Shown here: in pieces, positions 1-8,008 of the stretch | Layout: each line of letters begins with the position of its first letter | How positions within the stretch are numbered: position 1 is the stretch's first letter | The notes under the pieces: model-generated | What the model saw: only the letters and a program-made list of their open reading frames with translations | Told to the model about the DNA's origin: nothing | The model's database searches: none | Position numbers and translations under genes: made by a program | Assembly (NCBI GenBank): GCA_052034865.1 | Contig: JBPOIC010000046.1 | Span: 1-32,049 of the forward strand | DNA length: 32,049 bases | Direction of reading: 5' to 3' | Origin: JBPOIC01 sp052034865 | GTDB taxonomy: Bacteria; UBA10199; JADFYH01

Positions 1-7
1 GAGAAAC

Positions 8-640
8 TTACAGATTTCCAAAAGCCTTTAACATTTCAAGGCCCACGGTTTGACTTTTTTCAGGGTGAAACTGAACCGCACGAATATTATCTTTCTGAAG
101 GCTGGACGCAAACTCCAAACCATAATCGGTTGTCGTGAGAATCACTTTAGTATCCTCTGGAATCACATAGTAGGAATGCACAAAATACACATAGCTTTCA
201 TCCTTAACCCCACTCAGAAGATCATCTTTCTTTTTTTGATAGATCCTGTTCCATCCAATTTGAGGGACTTTGAGTTGGATGTCCGCTTCATGATCGCTGG
301 TATGAAACTCAGGAAAACGAACAACTTTACCTGGAATCAGATTCAGCCCTTTATGCCTTCCAAACTCTTCACTCTCTGTGAGCAATACCTGCATTCCCAA
401 ACAGATGCCCAGAAAAGGCTTTCCTGAGCGAATGGACCTGATTAGCGGATCAATCAGAGAAAGCTCCGTCAGATTTTTCATACAATCTTTAAAGGCTCCC
501 ACACCTGGCAGAACGACGTGTGAAGCGCTCTCTATTTTTTTAGGATTGCGTGTGACCTCCGCTTTAAAGTCGAGATGTTCAAAAGCTTTGTGAACACTGC
601 GAAGATTTCCCATTCCATAGTCTATGATGGCGATTGTCAT
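8..640 (-). CDS. hisH: Imidazole glycerol phosphate synthase, glutaminase subunit HisH
   Basis: Class I glutamine amidotransferase that releases ammonia from glutamine and passes it to HisF, which makes imidazole glycerol phosphate in histidine biosynthesis; cytoplasmic. The 210 residues match the usual HisH length. Visible landmarks are the N-terminal IIDYGMGNLRSV, the oxyanion region LPGVGAF (44-50), the nucleophile elbow GICLGMQ with Cys80, and the catalytic pair His192/Glu194 in QFHPEKS. The ATG at 640 is the natural start because the family begins a few residues before IIDYG. It follows hisB by 37 bases on the same strand, so the two are probably co-transcribed. The next his gene would lie beyond base 1 and cannot be seen. 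No strong SD is visible. Confidence 0.97.
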   Translation of the reverse strand: MTIAIIDYGMGNLRSVHKAFEHLDFKAEVTRNPKKIESASHVVLPGVGAFKDCMKNLTELSLIDPLIRSIRSGKPFLGICLGMQVLLTESEEFGRHKGLNLIPGKVVRFPEFHTSDHEADIQLKVPQIGWNRIYQKKKDDLLSGVKDESYVYFVHSYYVIPEDTKVILTTTDYGLEFASSLQKDNIRAVQFHPEKSQTVGLEMLKAFGNL

Positions 641-677
641 AAAGATCAGTCTTTAAGTGGTTTTACTGCAAGATGAT

Positions 678-1265
678 TTACAAAACCCCTTTGGTTGAAG
701 GAATACCTTTGACCCGTGGATCGACTTGCGTGGCCATATCACAGGCCTTGGCGAAGGCTTTAAAAATGGATTCCACAATGTGGTGTTTGTTGCGTCCGTA
801 TAAGACATTGATATGCAAATTCAGCAAAGCAGCGTTGGTAAAGCCCTGGAAGAATTCGTAGACCAGTTCGACATCAAAATTTCCGATACGTCCTTTTTTA
901 AGTGGGGTGTTATAGACCATGCAAGGCCGGCCTGAAAAATCGAGGGCCACAGTTGTTAAAACTTCATCCATCGGAAGGGTGAAAAAACCATAACGACGCA
1001 CACCTCGCTTATTGCCGAGCGATTTTGTAAAGGCCTCGCCAAGCGTTATTCCGATATCTTCAACGGTGTGATGAAAGTCGATATGTACATCTCCGCGGGC
1101 TTTTAATCTCAGATCAAAAAGCCCATGTTTGGTAAAGGCCTCGAGCATGTGATTCATGAAAGGAATGGGGGTGTCGATTTGGTAGATCCCTTGTCCCTCG
1201 ACATTCAGCTCGCATTCAATCTGGGTTTCGGTGGTGTGCCGTTTGTGATTTGCTTTGCGTCGCAT
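678..1265 (-). CDS. hisB: Imidazoleglycerol-phosphate dehydratase HisB
   Basis: Dehydrates imidazole glycerol phosphate to imidazole acetol phosphate, using two metal ions (normally Mn). The 195 residues correspond to the monofunctional enzyme, with no fused histidinol phosphatase. Metal-binding motifs are present in both halves: FHHTVED (64-70; His65, His66, Glu69) and GRNKHHIVES (157-166; His161, His162, Glu165), plus His39 and His47 in FMNHMLEAFTKHG. The N-terminal arginine-rich start followed by TTET is typical and supports the ATG at 1265. It is the first gene of a hisB-hisH pair on the minus strand and is divergent from the thioesterase gene, with 88 bases between the two starts. Only a weak SD (AGG) is visible. 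Confidence 0.97.
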   Translation of the reverse strand: MRRKANHKRHTTETQIECELNVEGQGIYQIDTPIPFMNHMLEAFTKHGLFDLRLKARGDVHIDFHHTVEDIGITLGEAFTKSLGNKRGVRRYGFFTLPMDEVLTTVALDFSGRPCMVYNTPLKKGRIGNFDVELVYEFFQGFTNAALLNLHINVLYGRNKHHIVESIFKAFAKACDMATQVDPRVKGIPSTKGVL

Positions 1266-1353
1266 GGGCCTGATTGGTAGATGGTTTGCCTGATAAAGTC
1301 AACGTGAGGCATGTTTAAGAAAACCTGGTGAATCATCAGAAAAGGAACAAAAC

Positions 1354-1758
1354 ATGAAACCTGAAAGCGGAAAAACAGCTTTTGAAAATACATTGGGTGA
1401 AGTGTTGGGCATGGAGCTCATCTCACTGGAGCACGGAAAAGTTTCGATCTCAATGCCCGTCGATCATCGCACGCATCAGCCTTTTGGACTTTTGCACGGA
1501 GGGGCCTCAGTCGCCTTGGCAGAAACCGTGGCGAGCATTGGAGGGTGGTACATGGTCTCCGATCAAGGAAAGATGGTCGTAGGTCAGGAAATCAACGCCA
1601 ATCATTTGCGCTCAGTGCGTTCGGGCAAAGTGGCCGCGATCGGAGAGTGCATTCACGCCGGTAAAAACTCACAGGTCTGGGAGATCAAAATTTACGACGA
1701 GCGACAAAGAATGATTTGTATTTCGAGGTGTACTTTAGCGGTGGTAGAGCCGAAGTAA
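1354..1758 (+). CDS. Hotdog-fold acyl-CoA thioesterase (PaaI/YbdB-like)
   Basis: Small single-domain hotdog thioesterase of 134 residues. The family hydrolyses aromatic or acyl-CoA thioesters; relatives include PaaI, EntH/YbdB and the DHNA-CoA thioesterase MenI. The diagnostic stretch is QPFGLLHGGASVALAETVAS (42-61), with the His48-Gly-Gly turn at the start of the long helix and the likely catalytic Glu57. The conserved later segment is VGQEINANHLRSVRSGKV (76-93). An SD (AAGGA at 1342-1346) lies 7 bases before the ATG. It is divergent from hisB and 122 bases before the reductase gene, so the context does not reveal the substrate. The family call is secure; the exact substrate is not. Confidence 0.9.
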   Translation: MKPESGKTAFENTLGEVLGMELISLEHGKVSISMPVDHRTHQPFGLLHGGASVALAETVASIGGWYMVSDQGKMVVGQEINANHLRSVRSGKVAAIGECIHAGKNSQVWEIKIYDERQRMICISRCTLAVVEPK

Positions 1759-1880
1759 GGAGAAAGAAAAAATTTTGGATAGTGAAACCGCCTCAAGTGC
1801 TTTCCATCTTGCATCCGAAAGCCCCCTTAGAATAAGGTCGGGCCTGATTTTGTCATCTTAACCAATCAGAAGGACTCTCT

Positions 1881-4145
1881 ATGAAAGCTTCCCGCAAACA
1901 GTGGCGTGATGCCCTGATCTCCGACATCTCTCCCGCCTGGGCTCAGGAGATTGACCAATTCGAAACCGAAATAGAGCTTAAAAAACAGGGGAAGATTGAA
2001 GACCGCATTTTTGCCGAAACGCGCCTGCGTCGTGGAGCCTACGGTCAGCGCTACGACAATGGCCAGAGAAACGATGGACTTCAAACCCAGAAACTTGAAT
2101 TTCCTGCTGGTGAGTTGACGAAAGGTCCACACACTTATTGGGATGCCCCCGGAATGCAGCGTATTAAAATCCCTTATGGAGGAATGACGGCCGAGCAATT
2201 GGAAGTAATGGCCGAGCTTGCCGAAGAATATTCCGATGGGATTGGTCACGTGACCACACGTCAGGATTTTCAGCTTCATTTTGTTCACATTGAAGATGCC
2301 CCAAATCTCATGCGACGGCTTGCGGCTGTCGGAATCACCACCCGTGAGGCATGTGGAAACTCCGTCCGCAATATTACAGGTTGTCCTTACGCTGGTGTTT
2401 GTAAAGACGAGGCCTTTGATACGTCTGCCTATGCCGATGCCTGTACATACTTTCTGTTGGGACATCCCGATGCCCAGGATTTTGGTCGTAAGTTTAAAGT
2501 CGCGTTTTCAGGTTGTGGTGATCACGCCTGTGCTCTCACGAATATCCATGACATGGGATATATCGCCGTTAAGAAGATCGTGGATGGAGTCGAAAAACGT
2601 GGATTCAAGTTCTATGTCGGAGGCGGGCTCGGATCGGTCCCACAAAATGCAAAACTCTTCGATGAGTTTTTGCCCGAAGAGGAAATGCTCCCGATGGCTC
2701 AGGCAGTTTGCCGGGTTTACGGTCGCTATGGTGAGAAAAAAGATCGGGGTCGCGCACGCATTAAGTTCCTCATCAAAGATATCGGCATTGAAAAATTCAA
2801 AGAGCTTGTTCTGGCAGAGCGCGCGATCTTAAAACCAGATCCTGCCTGGACGGATTTTTTAGAAAAAACCCGCACTTCTTTCGAAGGCCCACTAAAACCC
2901 GCAAAACCCCTTCCTGCAGGCTCTCGCCCCGAAGGTTTTGATGCCTGGTATAAAACCAACGTGTATGAGCAAAAGCAGGAAGGCTATAAAACGATCATCC
3001 TTTCTCTTCCCTTGGGCGATATCACCTCGGCTCAAATGCGTGCCCTGGCGGATATTTCCCGAAATTTTGTGAACAATACGATCCGTACGACCGTCGAGCA
3101 AAACATTGTGTTGCGTTGGGTGAGCGATGCCGATCTTCCGGCTGTCTATGAGGCATTAAAATTCGCTCACCTGGCCTCTGCGGGAGCCGGAACCATTCTC
3201 GATGTGGTGTCCTGCCCAGGAACCGATACCTGCAAGCTGGGAATTTCATCTTCACGCGGACTGGCGGGTGAGTTGCGCACGCGTCTCGCCGAACAAAGTC
3301 ATCTGATGGAAGAAGCAGTGCAAGATCTCCACATCAAAGTGAGTGGTTGTTTTAATTCCTGCGGACAACATCACGTCGCCGATCTCGGATTTTACGGTGT
3401 GAGCCGAAAAATTGGCGGATACATGGTGCCTCACTTTCAGGTCGTTCTGGGAGGACAGTGGGAAAATAACGGAGGCTCTTACGGATTGCCGATTGGCCCA
3501 GTGCCTTCCAAAAAAATTCCCGACGTCGTCACGCGCCTGACGGGTCGCTATTTAAGTGATCGTCAAAATGGAGAATCCTTCAAGGATTTTGTTCAGCGCA
3601 TTGGTCGTACCGATTTGAAAGCCTCGCTCCAGGATCTCACCCAGGTCCCTTCGCACGATCTGGACCCCTCCTTTTATAGCGATTGGCGCGACCCGCGCGA
3701 ATATTCTACAGGCGATATTGGAGTGGGCGAGTGTGCAGGAGAGGTCGTTTCATTGGTTGAGTTCGATTTGACTGCGGCCGAGCGCGAGGTGTTTGAAGCT
3801 CAGATTTTGCTTGAGAAAAAAGAATATCAGCAGGCGGGAGATTTGGGATATCAGGCGATGATTCAGGCCGCCAAAGGTTTGATTAAACATTTCAACCGCG
3901 ATGTACCGACCGATCCGAATGCCGTGGTTGAAGAATTTCGCACGCGTTTTTACGATACCCAGCTTTTCTTCGATCCATTCGCCGGAGGAAAGTTCGCGCA
4001 ATATCTTTTTCTGGCACATAAAAAAGCAGGGACTGTCCATAATTCGGAAACGGCTCATCAAACCATCGAAGAAGCCTCACTGTTTGTGGAGGCGGCCTAT
4101 AGCTGCTACAACCGTCTGACTCAAACAAAACCTACGCTTGTTTAA
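1881..4145 (+). CDS. Siroheme nitrite/sulfite reductase with C-terminal helical extension
   Basis: Ferredoxin-type assimilatory reductase that would carry out the six-electron reduction of nitrite to ammonium or sulfite to sulfide. It has two pseudo-symmetric halves. The C-terminal half holds the 4Fe-4S/siroheme cysteines in the expected spacing: Cys445 and Cys451 (CPGTDTC), then Cys490 and Cys494 (CFNSC). The N-terminal half shows the siroheme-pocket sequence ACGNSVRNITGCPYAGVC (157-174). Family members are often about 500-600 residues. This protein has 754, and from about residue 622 it adds a helical region that looks HEPN-like but has no clear R-x4-6-H motif. SD AAGGA lies before the ATG (1870-1880). 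A 190-residue gene follows after 21 bases. Nitrite and sulfite cannot be told apart by eye; nearby glnA favours nitrite only weakly. Confidence 0.9.
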   Translation: MKASRKQWRDALISDISPAWAQEIDQFETEIELKKQGKIEDRIFAETRLRRGAYGQRYDNGQRNDGLQTQKLEFPAGELTKGPHTYWDAPGMQRIKIPYGGMTAEQLEVMAELAEEYSDGIGHVTTRQDFQLHFVHIEDAPNLMRRLAAVGITTREACGNSVRNITGCPYAGVCKDEAFDTSAYADACTYFLLGHPDAQDFGRKFKVAFSGCGDHACALTNIHDMGYIAVKKIVDGVEKRGFKFYVGGGLGSVPQNAKLFDEFLPEEEMLPMAQAVCRVYGRYGEKKDRGRARIKFLIKDIGIEKFKELVLAERAILKPDPAWTDFLEKTRTSFEGPLKPAKPLPAGSRPEGFDAWYKTNVYEQKQEGYKTIILSLPLGDITSAQMRALADISRNFVNNTIRTTVEQNIVLRWVSDADLPAVYEALKFAHLASAGAGTILDVVSCPGTDTCKLGISSSRGLAGELRTRLAEQSHLMEEAVQDLHIKVSGCFNSCGQHHVADLGFYGVSRKIGGYMVPHFQVVLGGQWENNGGSYGLPIGPVPSKKIPDVVTRLTGRYLSDRQNGESFKDFVQRIGRTDLKASLQDLTQVPSHDLDPSFYSDWRDPREYSTGDIGVGECAGEVVSLVEFDLTAAEREVFEAQILLEKKEYQQAGDLGYQAMIQAAKGLIKHFNRDVPTDPNAVVEEFRTRFYDTQLFFDPFAGGKFAQYLFLAHKKAGTVHNSETAHQTIEEASLFVEAAYSCYNRLTQTKPTLV

Positions 4146-4166
4146 GTGACATAAGGATGAATTTCC

Positions 4167-4739
4167 ATGGATCTCCAACACCTCAATTTCAAAATCTTTG
4201 CCGAAACCTATCAAGACAAAAATTTAGGAAGCTACATTCCTGTTTTCCATCGATGGATCCAAGAGAAGAGTGCCCCTGAAATTCTGATCGATGTCGCTGA
4301 TTACCAACATGTGCCCGCGGGCCCAGGCATTTTACTGGTTGGGCACCATGCCATCTTAAGTATGGATGAAGGTGAGATGCGTTTGGGTTTTCTCTACAAT
4401 CGCAAAACTGCTCTGGAAGGGTCCAATTCAGAGCGTCTGAAGTCCATTCTCAAATCAGCCCTGGAATACTGCCTAAAACTTGAGGGCGAGTCTGAGCTTG
4501 AAGGCAAGCTTCAGTTTAACGCGGGCGAGATTCAGATCACGATCAACGATCGTTTGCTCGCACCCAACACCGAGGCCACCGATCAGGCCTTGAGACCCGA
4601 GATTTTATCCTTCCTCGATAATCTCTATGGTTCCGGTCAATACACACTTTCTCGCCATCAGGACCCACGTGAGCGCTATACCCTCGATGTAAAAGCGAAT
4701 CAGAAAATTCGTGTCGCAGATATACTGAAGAGGTTGTAA
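4167..4739 (+). CDS. Unrecognised protein encoded just after the nitrite/sulfite reductase
   Basis: I do not recognise this 190-residue protein. It has no signal peptide, membrane segment or cysteine-metal motif. The middle holds a short hydrophobic strand, GPGILLVGHHAILSMDEGEMRLGFLYNRK (about 52-80), suggesting an alpha/beta fold. The C-terminal part is charged, with RHQDPRERYTLDV near residue 165-180. It starts 21 bases after the reductase stop, behind an SD-like AAGGA, so it is probably in the same operon. A role linked to the reductase (assembly, electron supply or regulation) is inference from position only. It is a real gene by spacing, RBS and ordinary composition. Confidence 0.75.
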   Translation: MDLQHLNFKIFAETYQDKNLGSYIPVFHRWIQEKSAPEILIDVADYQHVPAGPGILLVGHHAILSMDEGEMRLGFLYNRKTALEGSNSERLKSILKSALEYCLKLEGESELEGKLQFNAGEIQITINDRLLAPNTEATDQALRPEILSFLDNLYGSGQYTLSRHQDPRERYTLDVKANQKIRVADILKRL

Positions 4740-4830
4740 GAGATCTTCCTGAAAAAATTCCTTTCTCAGCTTGTCTTGTTTTGTCGCAACCGACTCCTCC
4801 TTCATTCTCCTGAACAGAAATGAATCTTAA

Positions 4831-4864
4831 AAATAAAAAAGGCGCTGGTTTTGCCAGCGCCTTT
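4831..4864 (-). terminator. Rho-independent terminator of glnA
   Basis: The arms GGCGCTGG (4841-4848) and CCAGCGCC (4854-4861) form a perfect GC-rich stem with a 5-base loop, extended by three A-T pairs. Read on the minus strand, the stem is followed by a T-rich tail (complement of 4831-4840). It lies 26 bases past the glnA stop. The plus-strand tail is only three T, so termination of the convergent plus-strand gene would be weaker. Confidence 0.92.
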
Positions 4865-4889
4865 AAAAGAGCCTTGTGTGTTTCTCTGG

Positions 4890-6308
4890 TTAAATATCGA
4901 AGTACAGAGCGAATTCGTGCGGAACAGGGCGTAAACGAACAGGGTTGATTTCGTTGTTCGTTTTGTACTCGATCCACATATCGATCACGTCCTGGGTGAA
5001 GACATCGCCTGTCTTTAAGAATTCCTGATCTTCTTTCAGGGCATTGATGGCTTCTTCGAGTGATCCTGGAGCGCGAGGAATGTCCTTCAGCTCTTCGGGA
5101 GACAGACCATAGATGTCTTTGTCTAAAGGTTTACCCGGGTCGATCTTGTTTTTGATTCCATCGAGTCCGGCCATTAACATGGCTGCGAAGGCGATGTAGC
5201 CATTGCACGAAGGATCGGGGGTTCTGTACTCTAAACGCTTGGCCTTTGGGGAGGTGGAAAGCATAGGGATACGAACGGCCGCGCTGCGGTTACGGGAAGA
5301 GTAAGCCAGGTTCACTGGAGCTTCAAAGCCCGGCACCAAACGACGATACGAGTTGGTAGTAGGGTTGGTGAAGGCGCAAAGGGCGCGGGCGTGCTTTAAG
5401 ATACCACCGATATACCAAAGTCCCATTTGTGAGAATCCACCGTACTTATCACCTGCGAACAGAGGTTGATCTCCCTGCCACAAGCTCTGGTGACAGTGCA
5501 TGCCAGATCCGTTGTCGTTAAACAGGGGTTTGGGCATGAAGGTCACTGTGCGGTTGTTGCGACGGGCGACATTTTTAATGATGTATTTGTACCACATTAA
5601 CTGGTCGGCCTGTTTGGTGAGGGTGGTGAAGCGCATATCGATTTCGCACTGGCCACCGGTGGCAACTTCGTGATGCTGGGCTTCGACACGAATGCCGATT
5701 TTTTCCATTTCACGCACCATTTCGGAGCGGATGTCTTGGAGGCTGTCGGTCGGAGGAACCGGGAAATAACCTTCTTTGTAACGGGGTTTGTAGGCCAGGT
5801 TCGGTCCTTCTTCCTTACCTGAGTTCCAGCGGCCTTCCACGGAATCTAAGTAGTAATAACCAAAGTTGCAGCCTTGATCGAAACGGACATCATCGAAAAT
5901 AAAGAATTCGGCTTCCGGTCCGAAGTAGATGGTGTCGGCAATACCTGTGGTCTTTAAATATTGTTCGGCCTTTTGAGCAATGTAGCGGGGGTTGCGGCTG
6001 TAGGCCGTTTTGGTGATGGGATCAAAAATATCGGCAATTAAGGAAAGCGTCGGGTGCTTCATGAAAGGATCGATCACAGCGGTGGTGGGATCGGGAATCA
6101 TGAGCATGTCAGAGAGATTGATGGGCTGCCAGCCGCGGATGGAGGATCCATCGAAGCCGAAACCATCTTCCAAAGAACCTTCTGAGATTTCAGACACGGG
6201 CACAGTAAAATGCTGCCACACGCCAGGAAGGTCGATGAATTTAAAATCAACAAATTCGATTTTATGTTCCTTGATAAGGGCAAGGACATCTTTATTGGAC
6301 TTCGCCAT
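4890..6308 (-). CDS. glnA: Glutamine synthetase, type I
   Basis: Makes glutamine from glutamate, ammonium and ATP; the family forms a cytoplasmic dodecamer. The length of 472 matches GlnA of the GSI-beta group. Conserved elements in order: FGFDGSSIRGW near the N-terminus, FGPEAEFFIFDDVRF (metal-binding glutamates), NDNGSGMHCHQSLW, NPTTNSYRRLVPGFEAPVNL and the arginine-containing RLEYRTPDPSCNGY. Tyr400 in DIYGLSPEELKDIP sits at the position adenylylated by GlnE in proteobacteria, so covalent control is possible, but no glnE is in the window. A strong SD (AAGGAG, 9 bases upstream) supports the start. The gene is single, with its own terminator and a 416-base upstream gap. Confidence 0.98.
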   Translation of the reverse strand: MAKSNKDVLALIKEHKIEFVDFKFIDLPGVWQHFTVPVSEISEGSLEDGFGFDGSSIRGWQPINLSDMLMIPDPTTAVIDPFMKHPTLSLIADIFDPITKTAYSRNPRYIAQKAEQYLKTTGIADTIYFGPEAEFFIFDDVRFDQGCNFGYYYLDSVEGRWNSGKEEGPNLAYKPRYKEGYFPVPPTDSLQDIRSEMVREMEKIGIRVEAQHHEVATGGQCEIDMRFTTLTKQADQLMWYKYIIKNVARRNNRTVTFMPKPLFNDNGSGMHCHQSLWQGDQPLFAGDKYGGFSQMGLWYIGGILKHARALCAFTNPTTNSYRRLVPGFEAPVNLAYSSRNRSAAVRIPMLSTSPKAKRLEYRTPDPSCNGYIAFAAMLMAGLDGIKNKIDPGKPLDKDIYGLSPEELKDIPRAPGSLEEAINALKEDQEFLKTGDVFTQDVIDMWIEYKTNNEINPVRLRPVPHEFALYFDI

Positions 6309-6724
6309 CTTGCGGGCTCCTTTCGATTACAGAACCTTCTCAAACTCTCTCGAGACGTTCAAAAAACCTCAAGCTCTGTAAAAGCTGAAAGATCCTTGGG
6401 ACGTGAGATTGCTGGGTAAGTTCCTGGTGGATATTTAGTAAAAATGAATAGGTATGTATAAAATCGTCGTGCAACTAGCATGGCCTTTTCAAATCTGTAA
6501 AGATTCATTTTGAATCTCTAAGCCTCTGATTTTCTTGAGAAGGACCTTGGTTGGTGATCGGTGGATAGTATAAAGGCAAGAGGTATACCAAAAACTCCTT
6601 AAAAAAATATAAGGGATTTTGAAGGGTTGAAAATTTTGAATTTCATGCTGCAGTTCTGGGGCTGCCTAAAAAATAATCTTAAGATTAAAGATTGATCAGA
6701 TCTGGATGGAAAAAACATCCGGAC
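6309..6724. other. Intergenic region upstream of glnA
   Basis: 416 bases without a convincing gene. It should hold the glnA promoter, but no clear sigma-70 or sigma-54 promoter could be assigned. It contains two AT-rich inverted repeats: AGATTCA-TTT-TGAATCT at 6501-6517, and a 14-base perfect palindrome, TAATCTTAAGATTA, at 6674-6687. The palindrome has TTTTTT next to it on the minus strand (6668-6673) and could be a weak terminator for the HD-domain gene at 6725-7810. The first repeat could be an operator for glnA. Confidence 0.5.
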
Positions 6725-7810
6725 TTATTTGAGTTTTTTCAGTAGCTGCTCCCCGAGATTGGTTCCAAAAGAAGTAGGGATGTTTGATTTTTTTTCGGAC
6801 GCTCCCGAGAAGGATGTGAGGGAGGGCGGTGAAAACGTCGCGGCATCCTCCAGGTCTGGAAAAGAATTTTTATACATCGGTCTTCCGAACAGCCGATTAA
6901 AGGGCGTCCAGGAAGATTCGCCATTCGGGTCTTTCTCTGAAAGATCGAGAACGCCTTGAATCTTGGAATCCAAATCATCCAGATAATGCACCATGATGGC
7001 TTCGAGGGTCATGGGTAGTTTTGGTGAGCCGTACTCCAGCTGACCATGGTGCGCCAAAATCAGATGAACAATGTGGGTTTTAAGCTTGGGCGGAAAATCC
7101 GGAATGGAGCGGATTTTTTCGTACACCCTCTCCACACCCTGGATGAGGTGACCCACAAGTTGACCTTCGTCTGTATAACCAAAACTACGCTCATAGGTAA
7201 GCTCGTCGATCTTCCCGATGTCATGAAGCATCAAGCCTGTATACACCAGATCGGAATTCACGTTCGGATAATGCTTCAGCACATCACCCGCCAGTTCACA
7301 AAGATGAAGCACATGCTCTAGCAGGCCTCCAATCCAGGCGTGGTGATTCACTTTCGCTGCCGGCGCCCGTTTGAATTTTTTGGCAATCTCGGCATCTTCG
7401 AAAATCGAAAGCAGAAAGGTTTTGATCCATCGGTTCTGAATCCGTTCGCGAATGAGTCCTAATAATCCTGCCATCATCTCATCGATATTGCGTTTGCTCG
7501 TAGGAAGAAAATCCTCAATGGCAATCTTTTCCGAATCGAGCCGCGTGATCTGGACAACATTGAGTTGCATTTTTTCCTGATAGACGATCGGGCGAGCATT
7601 GATTCTAATAAAGTCATCTCGTTCAAATTTACGTCCAATCTCTTCGGCATTATCCCACACCCTGGCTTCGATTTCTCCAGATCGGTCTGCAAGCTTGATG
7701 CTTAAATAAGGCCGGTTGGTTTTAGAGATGAGGAGATTTTTTTGAAGGACTAAAAAGGCCGATTCGAAAGATTCATTTTCTTTCAGATCTTTGATGAGAA
7801 GTTTAGACAT
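6725..7810 (-). CDS. OB-fold plus HD-domain protein, YhaM-like 3'-5' exoribonuclease family
   Basis: 361 residues with the two-part layout of YhaM-type nucleases: an N-terminal OB-fold nucleic-acid-binding domain (about 15-92) and an HD phosphohydrolase domain (about 155-285). HD-type metal ligands are visible at His166 (LLEHVLHL), His196-Asp197 (LMLHDIGKIDEL), His254-His255 (LAHHGQLEYGSP) and the Asp residues of HYLDDLDSK (275-283). In Bacillus, YhaM trims RNA or single-stranded DNA from the 3' end; the same activity here is inferred from the family. The last 60 or so residues are low-complexity and Ser/Pro-rich. An SD (GAGG) lies about 8 bases before the ATG. It stands alone between glnA and the export operon. 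Confidence 0.87.
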   Translation of the reverse strand: MSKLLIKDLKENESFESAFLVLQKNLLISKTNRPYLSIKLADRSGEIEARVWDNAEEIGRKFERDDFIRINARPIVYQEKMQLNVVQITRLDSEKIAIEDFLPTSKRNIDEMMAGLLGLIRERIQNRWIKTFLLSIFEDAEIAKKFKRAPAAKVNHHAWIGGLLEHVLHLCELAGDVLKHYPNVNSDLVYTGLMLHDIGKIDELTYERSFGYTDEGQLVGHLIQGVERVYEKIRSIPDFPPKLKTHIVHLILAHHGQLEYGSPKLPMTLEAIMVHYLDDLDSKIQGVLDLSEKDPNGESSWTPFNRLFGRPMYKNSFPDLEDAATFSPPSLTSFSGASEKKSNIPTSFGTNLGEQLLKKLK

Positions 7811-7920
7811 AATCGGGACCTCTAGGTGATCTTTTTAAAGGATGTCCAGAGGATTTGGGGGATGGGAGAGAATGCAGAAGTCAGAAGAAGAACCTTAATC
7901 CAATTTCTCGGTAGGTCCAC

Positions 7921-7959
7921 AGGCCCCCCGCCCTAAGGGCACCCCTCCGAAGGAAGGGG
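7921..7959. repeat. GC-rich double-hairpin intergenic element (REP-like)
   Basis: Two adjacent hairpins: GCCC-TAA-GGGC (7930-7940), and CCCCTCC-GAA-GGAAGGGG (7942-7959) with one bulged A. The composition contrasts sharply with the AT-rich flanks. On the minus strand it reads as a CCCCTTCC..GGAGGGGTGCCC..GGGCGGGG pattern. I recall similar palindromic elements scattered between genes in several bacterial phyla. It lies in the 198-base gap before the HD-domain gene and after the export operon. Confidence 0.5.
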
Positions 7960-8008
7960 ATAAAAATAATCAGAATCCAGAAGAAAAACCTCCGAATCCA
8001 AAATCAAC

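Noticed and set aside
2281..2832. 183-codon plus-strand frame inside the reductase gene
   Set aside because: Shadow frame within a clearly coding gene; low-quality composition and no RBS.
6440..6500. Sigma-54 promoter for glnA on the minus strand
   Set aside because: A GGCC..TTGCA pattern is present, but the GG-GC distance is one base too long and the -24 box matches poorly.
6548..6580. Plus-strand promoter TTGGTT-N16-TATAAA
   Set aside because: No plus-strand gene follows it; the genes on both sides are on the minus strand.
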